From positions 1 through 6,205 of the forward strand of contig DOMW01000296.1 of assembly GCA_003510345.1 (NCBI GenBank): DNA of 6,205 bases. The letters run 5' to 3'. The notes beneath the pieces are model-generated. The model had not been told where the DNA came from and searched no databases. It was given only the letters and a program-made list of their open reading frames with translations. The position numbers and the translations under genes are program-made. Position 1 is the stretch's first letter. Each line of letters begins with the position of its first letter. Origin of the DNA: Clostridiales bacterium (GTDB lineage: Bacteria; Bacillota; Clostridia; Christensenellales; Christensenellaceae). Shown here piece after piece: positions 1 through 3,651 of this stretch.

Positions 1-2
1 CG

Positions 3-101
3 CTAAGAGCGGGTTCTGGCGGCGCTGCCACGGGCGAAAAGGGCCGGAAAGACGCGCGGCTTGAGTTGATCAGCGGTTACCTAAACCGAGGTGGAAAATG
101 A
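3..101 (+). CDS. C-terminal end of an upstream head-tail gene (partial)
   Basis: An open frame enters from the left edge and ends at TGA 99-101, giving a 32-residue C-terminus that finishes GYLNRGGK. Its stop overlaps the next start in an ATGA arrangement (ATG 98-100), the usual sign of translational coupling between adjacent phage genes. The other two forward frames hit stops at 4-6 and 62-64, so this is the only one that fits an upstream co-directional gene. By position it should be a small head-tail joining or minor capsid protein, since in A118-like phages a Minor_capsid_2-type protein precedes the Minor_capsid_3-type one. The fragment carries no motif I recognise, so the product is left unassigned. 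Confidence 0.6.
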   Translation, partial: LRAGSGGAATGEKGRKDARLELISGYLNRGGK

Positions 102-523
102 CCAATATAGATAAAGCTTTACAGGAATGGATTTTGAAAAACAAAGCGGAAACGCCGCTGTTTGGTTGGCTGGACGCCCGCGACGGCGCGATCGCCATCA
201 TCCCCATCCCCACGGAAGACGCGCGAGAGTTTATCGGGAGCGGCTACAAGGAAGTGACGTATGACTTCATGGTGCGGGCGTCGTTTGAAGCGTCCGCCAC
301 AACGGACGACCTCAACACGGAAAACATGGCGACACTGCGGCAGTGGCAGGATTGGATCGACGCGCAGGAGCTGGCCGGGAATTACCCGGACTTTGGGGCG
401 GGGTACAGTGGGTTTGAACTCAAGAACCTGTCAAACATGCCGTCGGTGGCCGGAGTAGACCCGGACAGTATGCGGGCGGTCTATCAATTCCCCGCCCGAT
501 TAATCTATTTAAAGGAGATATAA
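98..523 (+). CDS. Tail completion / minor capsid protein (Minor_capsid_3-like)
   Basis: This 141-aa protein resembles the phage minor capsid protein 3 family (Listeria A118 type), which is thought to act as the tail terminator or completion protein: it caps the tail tube and connects it to the head. The N-terminal half has IAIIPIPTED followed by the YKEVTYDFMVRASFEA strand (about residues 50-65). A central helix carries LRQWQDWIDAQE (about 80-91), and the C-terminus closes with AVYQFPARLIYLKEI, the characteristic final beta strand of this fold. The length is normal for the family. The start is supported by GAGG at 88-91, six bases upstream, and by the ATGA overlap with the preceding gene. The major tail protein follows three bases after its stop, so the two are surely co-transcribed. 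The assignment rests on sequence pattern and gene order, not on a database search. Confidence 0.75.
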   Translation: MTNIDKALQEWILKNKAETPLFGWLDARDGAIAIIPIPTEDAREFIGSGYKEVTYDFMVRASFEASATTDDLNTENMATLRQWQDWIDAQELAGNYPDFGAGYSGFELKNLSNMPSVAGVDPDSMRAVYQFPARLIYLKEI

Positions 524-525
524 AA

Positions 526-1020
526 ATGCCTGACCTTGAAAGAGTAAAAAAGTATCAGAATTATTTGTTTTTGAACATTACACCCAAGGCGGAAACGCCG
601 TCATGGAAGCGCGTGGGTACCGCGACGGATTTTGCCGCCGCGATGAACGGCGAGACGGAAACGTTCGATTACATCGCGGACGAAAGCCCGACGACCGAGC
701 TTAAGACGTACAAACCGACCATCGCGCAAACGCAGACCGCGTACATCGGGGATCCGATTTTCGATTACGTTTTTGACCTGTACAACAGGCGGGCGACGGG
801 CAGCGACGCCGTTGGGCAAGGTATGCTTGTATACCAGCAGAAAGCCGGAATGGGCGACGACGCGGGCAACGTGGCGGTGCTGTTCGACGCGCTGATCACG
901 ATCGACACCTACGACATCGTGGCAGGTACGATCACCTACACGATCGAGTGGCGCGGCACGCCGGTAAACGGCACGGCAAAAGTAGTGGGCGGCGAACCGG
1001 CGTTCACGGCGGCGGCGTAA
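526..1020 (+). CDS. Major tail tube protein
   Basis: This 164-aa protein is the likely subunit that polymerises into the hollow tail tube through which DNA passes. It has the layout of Firmicutes phage major tail proteins: an N-terminal stretch ending in a TATDFAAAMN-like segment, a central ADESPTTELKTYKPTIAQ region (about residues 50-67), then IGDPIFDYVFDLYNRRATGSDA (about 75-96). It ends with beta strands DALITIDTYDIVAGTITYTIEW and a C-terminal GTPVNGTAKV turn. A perfect AAAGGAG at 511-517 lies eight bases before the ATG, as expected for one of the most abundantly made phage proteins. It begins three bases after the completion-protein gene and is followed by a 57-base gap containing a hairpin. 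No membrane segment or signal peptide is visible. The assignment follows from pattern and position between tail completion and tail chaperone genes. Confidence 0.85.
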   Translation: MPDLERVKKYQNYLFLNITPKAETPSWKRVGTATDFAAAMNGETETFDYIADESPTTELKTYKPTIAQTQTAYIGDPIFDYVFDLYNRRATGSDAVGQGMLVYQQKAGMGDDAGNVAVLFDALITIDTYDIVAGTITYTIEWRGTPVNGTAKVVGGEPAFTAAA

Positions 1021-1032
1021 CCGGATTCTGCC

Positions 1033-1057
1033 GGAGGGCGTTCTTGCGGCGTCCTCC
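1033..1057 (+). terminator. Intergenic hairpin after the major tail gene
   Basis: GGAGGGCG at 1033-1040 can pair with CGTCCTCC at 1050-1057: eight base pairs including one G-U, around a nine-base loop. It lies 12 bases after the tail-tube stop codon and before the AAAGGAG (1066-1072) of the next gene. There is no T-run after it, so it is a poor Rho-independent terminator. An mRNA-stabilising or partially attenuating structure that keeps tail-tube expression above chaperone expression fits better. That role is inference. Confidence 0.4.
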
Positions 1058-1077
1058 CCGCTTAGAAAGGAGACTAG

Positions 1078-1557
1078 ATGGCAAGTAAAGTGATTGTACC
1101 GCTGAAGAAAAAAGAACCCGCGCCGGTCGTGGCGGTCGGCGAACACGAATTTACCCTGCGGATGTCCCTATCCGACATTGCGATCGAAGCGACGGCGCTG
1201 GCCGTGCAAGTAGAAGAAAAACGCGGCCAAGTCACCCGGTTTGAACAGTTTGTTCCGGGTGGGAACGAAGCGCCGGAGGAAACGGCGGAAAAAGCCCCGA
1301 TGACCCCGGAAGAGGAACGGGCGCTGATCGAGGTGGCGAAGCTGACGACGGACATCTTCAGCGCGCCCCGGAAGTTTATTGACAAGATGCTGGGCGAGGG
1401 CGCGTATGAAAAGATAACCGACGGCGCTATCTATGAACTCGACGACGATATCGAGATCGTGAACCAGCTTGTGGAAGCAATCACAAAAGCGCTGGGTGAC
1501 GAGCGGCGCAGGCAGAATATGCTGGCGGGCAGCAAAAAAAGCAAGGCTGCAAAGTGA
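1078..1557 (+). CDS. Tail assembly chaperone (G-like frame)
   Basis: This 159-aa, charged, mostly helical protein occupies the tail-chaperone position between the major tail and tape measure genes. Its visible parts are a Lys-rich N-terminus and a beta-like segment HEFTLRMSLSDIAIEA (about residues 23-38). These are followed by a long acidic helical region and a final helix running through NQLVEAITKALGDERRRQ. The family wraps the tape measure protein during tail assembly and is usually absent from the finished virion. AAAGGAG at 1066-1072 sits five bases before the ATG. Its last codons include an A7 run (1534-1540), and its TGA (1555-1557) lies one base before the ATG of the Gp15-family gene. 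Two explanations for this junction are possible: stop-start translational coupling, or a programmed frameshift. I recognise it by position and character rather than by a firm family signature. Confidence 0.7.
   Translation: MASKVIVPLKKKEPAPVVAVGEHEFTLRMSLSDIAIEATALAVQVEEKRGQVTRFEQFVPGGNEAPEETAEKAPMTPEEERALIEVAKLTTDIFSAPRKFIDKMLGEGAYEKITDGAIYELDDDIEIVNQLVEAITKALGDERRRQNMLAGSKKSKAAK
1534..1540 (+). promoter_or_regulatory. Possible frameshift site (A7 run) at chaperone/Gp15 junction
   Basis: Seven A residues cover two in-frame Lys codons (AAA AAA, then AGC) near the end of the chaperone gene. The Gp15 frame lies at +1 (equivalently -2) and is open across this point, with no stop from at least 1469 to 2105. 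A +1 slip lets both Lys tRNAs re-pair perfectly on AAA AAA. Translation would then continue with codons for ARLQSD into the Gp15 start, giving a fusion of about 342 residues. A -2 slip of one tRNA is also possible. The -1 heptamer typical of lambda G/GT is absent. Transcript slippage on A7 could have the same effect. Confidence 0.4.
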
Positions 1558-1558
1558 T

Positions 1559-2107
1559 ATGGGCGCGCTGTCTTTTTCAAAAAACCGGCGCGACGTCCTG
1601 CCGGAGGAAATCGACGGCTGTGAGATCGACGCCGATTTCCGGGTAGTGCTGCAGGCCATCCGCATTTTCAACAGCCGCGACTATGAGCTGTACGACGACG
1701 CCCTCTTCTATTTTTACGTGGATGCGCGCCCGGAAGACGCCTACAACAAAATGGTCGCGTTCATTCTGGGCGGCGAAGAGCCGGAGCCTTCCGGGGATCC
1801 GCCGCGCATGGATTTTGAGTTTGACGCGGATGAGATTTACGCGGATTTCCTAAACTTCTACGGCGTCGACCTTTTGACGGCGCGTATGCACTGGTACAAG
1901 TTCCGGGCGCTATTGGGCGGCATTCTGGCGCGGGAGGGCGCGCTTGCAAGCAAAATGCAGACGCGCTTTCGTAAAACGGACGGGCTAAAGGGCCAGGAAC
2001 TCCTCGACGCGCAGCGCGCAAAGGAACGGGTGCAAATTCCCGTGCAGCTCACCGCGCAGGAGATCGAGGAAGCGGAACGGTTTGCAAGCGAATGGGGCGA
2101 GCTGTAA
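1559..2107 (+). CDS. Bacteriophage Gp15-family protein (chaperone partner, GT-like)
   Basis: This 182-aa protein resembles the phage Gp15 family (named from Listeria A118 gp15), encoded just before the tape measure and taken as the downstream partner of the tail assembly chaperone. Family features are an early DADFRVVLQ (residues 24-32) and a central motif with DEIYADFLNFYGVDL leading into MHWYKFRALLGGI (about 91-122). A basic KMQTRFRK (132-139) follows, and the end is acidic, closing with SEWGEL. I chose ATG 1559 because it falls one base after the upstream TGA, with AAGG at 1543-1546 at a longish 12-base distance. The frame is open further upstream to ATG 1469, but those codons overlap the chaperone gene and would only be used in a frameshift fusion. 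The last CTG-TAA is inside a direct repeat whose second copy lies near 2970. Confidence 0.85.
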   Translation: MGALSFSKNRRDVLPEEIDGCEIDADFRVVLQAIRIFNSRDYELYDDALFYFYVDARPEDAYNKMVAFILGGEEPEPSGDPPRMDFEFDADEIYADFLNFYGVDLLTARMHWYKFRALLGGILAREGALASKMQTRFRKTDGLKGQELLDAQRAKERVQIPVQLTAQEIEEAERFASEWGEL

Positions 2108-2123
2108 CCGCGGGGTTTACATT
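2102..2123 (+). repeat. Direct repeat copy 1, spanning the Gp15 stop codon
   Basis: This 22-bp stretch begins CTGTAACCGCGG and ends GGTTTACATT. It recurs at 2966-2986 with a single missing G and is otherwise identical. It contains the last Gp15 codon and its stop. The core is an imperfect palindrome: TGTAA and TTACA arms around CCGCGG. Unlike copy 2, it lacks the outer inverted arms. Confidence 0.8.
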
Positions 2124-2232
2124 AAAACTCACGGCAGAGGAGATTCAAGCCCAGATAAAACAGCAGGAGCAATATGAGGCGGGATGGGGCAGCTTGAAAT
2201 GTGCCCCTCGTGCGTTCTGTTGCCCCTATTAG
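2116..2232 (+). pseudogene. Remnant resembling a second Gp15 C-terminus
   Basis: Just after the Gp15 stop, another frame encodes TLKLTAEEIQ, about ten variable residues, and then GWGSL, ending at TAG 2230-2232. This parallels the intact Gp15 end, VQLTAQEIEE ... SEWGEL. At the DNA level, CTCACCGCGCAGGAGAT (2048-2064) and CTCACGGCAGAGGAGAT (2128-2144) agree at 14 of 17 positions. The remnant has about four more codons between the two motifs. It looks like the 3' end of a diverged gp15 allele left by recombination or duplication. It could instead be expressed as a 46-residue overlapping protein from ATG 2092, but that start lacks a clear ribosome binding site and the last dozen residues (KCAPRAFCCPY) look non-coding. 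Confidence 0.4.
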
Positions 2233-2306
2233 ATCGTTTTCGCTGCGAACCGAGTAAACCTCGGCTGTGGCGGGAATGGCCGCTATGGCGGCTGAAAGGA
2301 TAAAAA
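2233..2306 (+). other. Short spacer without a convincing gene
   Basis: This stretch holds a small hairpin (CCGAG 2250-2254 with CTCGG 2260-2264) and GCC/GGC-rich triplets that leave several frames open by chance. A 39-codon frame (ATG 2184 to TAA 2301-2303, starting MGQLEMCPSC) and a 27-codon frame (ATG 2276 to TAA 2357-2359) cross it. Neither has an adequate ribosome binding site or a recognisable product. AAAGGA at 2295-2300 serves the next gene. Confidence 0.35.
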
Positions 2307-2519
2307 ATGAGACACAAAAAAACACGCCAGAATCGTTCCCCCGGATCGCCCAGATATAATCATTTGGTTATTAGAGATAACCGAATATATCTGGATGGTG
2401 CCGAAATAAAAGGCGTGACAAAATATCGCCTTGAAGCAGAGGGGCATGGAAAGCCTTTGCTCGTGCTGGAATTATACGTGGAGAACAAAGGAACATTTAC
2501 GCCCAATGTCTCAACCTAG
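2307..2519 (+). CDS. Small phage accessory protein, unknown function
   Basis: This 70-aa protein has a basic, unstructured-looking N-terminus (MRHKKTRQNRS) followed by a compact beta-rich domain: VIRDNRIYLDGAEIKGVTKY, then KPLLVLELYVENKG. The DG-x-EI-x-GVT-x-Y pattern recurs in small uncharacterised phage proteins I have seen, but I cannot give it a function. AAAGGA at 2295-2300 lies six bases before the ATG. The conserved-looking part starts about residue 21, so the true start could be later, but no good downstream start with a ribosome binding site exists. It converges on the DUF2513-like gene and the two stop ends overlap by nine bases (2511-2519), with no terminator visible between them. 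GC is about 43% in the line I counted, well below that of the tail genes, which marks it as part of the inserted segment. Confidence 0.6.
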   Translation: MRHKKTRQNRSPGSPRYNHLVIRDNRIYLDGAEIKGVTKYRLEAEGHGKPLLVLELYVENKGTFTPNVST

Positions 2520-2888
2520 TTTTGACGATATGAAGACAGAAACCACTTGAACGAGTACATCCATACCAACAGGCATCAGGGCGGACAGTTTTTCTTTTAT
2601 TTTGTCCCAGGTACTTTTGGGGCGGATTGCGCTTAAGAAATCCCGGCCTTTAGGAGTTATGTCCTTTACGATGAAATCATGATCTGCTATCATATCCATT
2701 TCCTTTGCGTCGATCATGTCGCCATCTGAAAGTGCTTTTAGTGCATAAAGGATAGCATCGCGCGAGTAATCGGGCAGGGCGGCTGCTATTTCGTAGGAAT
2801 CGGTATCACACAACATTCCATCCTTAAAGCCTGAAACAAAATCGATGTTTAGTAGAACATCTCGGACGCAATCAGGATTTAGCTGCAT
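2511..2888 (-). CDS. DUF2513-family protein (phage-borne, winged-helix-like)
   Basis: This 125-aa protein resembles DUF2513, a small family common in prophages and other mobile DNA. It opens MQLNPDCVRDVLLNID, the typical first helix. Next come YEIAAALPDYSRDAILYALKAL (about residues 32-53) and a GDMIDA turn, then DITPKGRDFLSAIRPKSTWDKIKEKL (about 75-100). The last section is a hydrophobic helix near MDVLVQVVSVFISSKLG. The helix-helix-wing order suggests a winged-helix DNA- or protein-binding fold, but function in this family is unknown to me. AGGA (on the + strand, TCCT 2899-2902) lies ten bases before the ATG, and a near-consensus promoter stands upstream. It is the only gene on the minus strand in this otherwise one-way operon, and has lower GC (about 43% where counted). 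That fits an independently expressed lysogen gene or moron. A plausible but untested role is local regulation through the adjacent palindrome. Confidence 0.75.
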   Translation of the reverse strand: MQLNPDCVRDVLLNIDFVSGFKDGMLCDTDSYEIAAALPDYSRDAILYALKALSDGDMIDAKEMDMIADHDFIVKDITPKGRDFLSAIRPKSTWDKIKEKLSALMPVGMDVLVQVVSVFISSKLG

Positions 2889-2921
2889 TCGGCAAATTTC
2901 CTTTCGCGGTTGTTTCCGTCA

Positions 2922-2950
2922 ATTATACCACGGATGCGCAGCCTTGACGA
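2922..2950 (-). promoter_or_regulatory. Promoter for the DUF2513-like gene
   Basis: Read on the minus strand, TCGTCA (+ 2945-2950; four of six matches to TTGACA) is followed by a 17-bp spacer and then a perfect TATAAT (+ 2922-2927). The spacer ends in TGG, making an extended -10. It points at the ATG at 2888 and leaves a leader of roughly 25 bases that includes the ribosome binding site. Confidence 0.7.
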
Positions 2951-2951
2951 C

Positions 2952-2998
2952 CCGCGCCCCCCAAACTGTAACCGCGGGTTTACATTTTTTGGGCGCGG
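2952..2998. repeat. Large imperfect palindrome between divergent promoters
   Basis: CCGCGCCC at 2952-2959 is perfectly complementary to GGGCGCGG at 2991-2998. Next to these arms, AAA (2963-2965) can pair with TTT (2988-2990), and TGTAA/TTACA arms surround CCGCGG at the centre. The whole 47-bp element sits between the minus-strand promoter and the plus-strand promoter of the glycine-zipper gene. An operator for the divergent pair, a cruciform recombination site, or a two-way terminator are all possible. Only the plus strand has T-richness (2985-2990), and it falls inside the hairpin rather than after it. Confidence 0.65.
2966..2986 (+). repeat. Direct repeat copy 2, in the palindrome core
   Basis: This 21-bp stretch matches 2102-2123 except for one missing G in the GGG(G) run. 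Here it forms the centre of the larger palindrome. The two copies bracket about 840 bp containing the Gp15-like remnant, the 70-aa gene and the DUF2513-like gene, as flanking target or recombination repeats would. Confidence 0.8.
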
Positions 2999-3007
2999 TG
3001 GTAGGAT
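2979..3007 (+). promoter_or_regulatory. Possible promoter for the glycine-zipper gene
   Basis: TTTACA (2979-2984; five of six matches to TTGACA), a 17-bp spacer and TAGGAT (3002-3007; four of six) would start transcription near 3014, ahead of GGGAGG at 3025-3030. The -35 box is the right arm of the palindrome core, so a protein bound there would block it. A TAGTATAG stretch at 3013-3020 is an alternative -10 but lacks a matching -35. Confidence 0.45.
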
Positions 3008-3040
3008 GGGGGTAGTATAGCACAGGGAGGTTAGTATTCT

Positions 3041-3547
3041 ATGGGATTGTTTGGCAGCAAGGAACGTAAACCTAGAGTAGTAGACGTGGGGGCCTATCAT
3101 GTGGATGGGCTTGACTATCCTGTTGACGAGGTGGTGCTGCTTTGGGGGAGATTGGACTACCTTCTAATCCGATCAGCCGTGCACGAAAAAAAGTATGCAC
3201 AGTACATACTTGAGTTTGAGCAAATCAAGGGCATTGAGATTGTCAGCGCATCGCAAATAATTGAAGCTAATAAAAGCGTAATTGGCAGAGCTGTTATTGG
3301 CGGTTTGCTGCTGGGCGGTCTCGGGGCCACGATTGGCGCGATATCGGGTGTGGGGACAAAGCAGAAGAAAATTATCGAAAACTATTTGGTTATTAATTAC
3401 GTTTCAGCGATGGAGGATGACATGAAAGTAATGTCTTTTAAGTTGGGTGAAATGATTATTGCTAAAAAATTTGTTAATGAAATCCGATTCCGGGCGGGGA
3501 TACTGGATGCCAGCACAAGCGAGCATCCCACTACAGTGAAGTTGTAA
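3041..3547 (+). CDS. Glycine-zipper protein with PH-like fold, phage accessory
   Basis: This 168-aa protein of unknown function has no signal peptide; it begins MGLFGSKERK. Residues 11-75 look like alternating strands (VVLLWGRLDYLLI, YAQYILEFEQIKGIEIV). Residues about 80-105 form a glycine-zipper hydrophobic segment, VIGRAVIGGLLLGGLGATIG, followed by GVGTKQKK. After this come strands YLVINYV and MKVMSFKL and a closing helix EMIIAKKFVNEIRF. Strands, inserted GG-rich hairpin, strands and terminal helix are shared by small prophage proteins with a bacterial PH-like layout. That link is from memory and is tentative. GGGAGG at 3025-3030 sits ten bases before the ATG. It has its own promoter candidate and is followed by a strong terminator, so it forms a self-contained unit. 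GC is very low near its 3' end (25% at 3421-3480), unlike the tail genes. Membrane association or membrane disruption is a plausible guess only. Confidence 0.65.
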   Translation: MGLFGSKERKPRVVDVGAYHVDGLDYPVDEVVLLWGRLDYLLIRSAVHEKKYAQYILEFEQIKGIEIVSASQIIEANKSVIGRAVIGGLLLGGLGATIGAISGVGTKQKKIIENYLVINYVSAMEDDMKVMSFKLGEMIIAKKFVNEIRFRAGILDASTSEHPTTVKL

Positions 3548-3565
3548 AAGAAAAACCGGTCTTAC

Positions 3566-3581
3566 AATGGGCGAGCTTTAA
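3566..3581 (+). repeat. Short copy of the Gp15 gene's 3' end
   Basis: AATGGGCGAGCTTTAA here matches the last bases of the Gp15 gene, AATGGGGCGAGCTGTAA (2091-2107), with one gap and one mismatch. It lies at the right end of the inserted segment, just before its terminator. It may be a duplicated target sequence marking the right boundary. At this length chance is not excluded. Confidence 0.3.
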
Positions 3582-3590
3582 TAGGAAAAC

Positions 3591-3621
3591 AAACCACCAA
3601 CCTTTTGGAAGGTGGTTTTTT
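3591..3621 (+). terminator. Rho-independent terminator after the glycine-zipper gene
   Basis: AAACCACC (3591-3598) pairs with GGTGGTTT (3611-3618). Inside are an A/A mismatch, a CC/GG pair and a TTTT loop; a six-T run (3616-3621) follows. It ends the accessory gene's transcript 30 bases before the tape measure start. Readthrough or antitermination would be needed for the tail operon transcript to reach the tape measure gene. Confidence 0.85.
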
Positions 3622-3651
3622 CGTGCTGTTATTTTGAAGGAGAATAAGCAA

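Noticed and set aside
601..1146. Minus-strand 181-codon frame opposite the major tail gene
   Set aside because: Very Arg-rich and without recognisable features; it is the antisense shadow of a GC-rich, well-supported tail gene.
1469..1558. Upstream ATG 1469 as the Gp15 start
   Set aside because: It would overlap about 90 bases of the chaperone gene in another frame, and family resemblance begins after ATG 1559; these codons matter only near the frameshift site.
1168..1671. Minus-strand 167-codon frame opposite the chaperone and Gp15 genes
   Set aside because: It spans the junction of two convincing plus-strand genes and has no ribosome binding site or recognisable product.
2184..2303. 39-codon plus frame starting MGQLEMCPSC, resembling the start of small zinc-ribbon phage proteins
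   Set aside because: Only one CxxC pair, no convincing downstream ligands and no ribosome binding site.
2122..2325. Minus-strand 67-codon frame with a hydrophobic, signal-peptide-like N-terminus
   Set aside because: It starts inside the 70-aa gene, has no ribosome binding site, and its Ala-rich start is explained by GCC-type triplets read on the opposite strand.
2124..2965. Transposon or insertion sequence between the direct repeats
   Set aside because: No terminal inverted repeats at the inner ends and no transposase gene; the repeats are longer than usual target duplications.
2879..3100. Minus-strand 73-codon frame across the palindrome
   Set aside because: It covers the promoters, palindrome and the start of the glycine-zipper gene; no ribosome binding site and no family resemblance.
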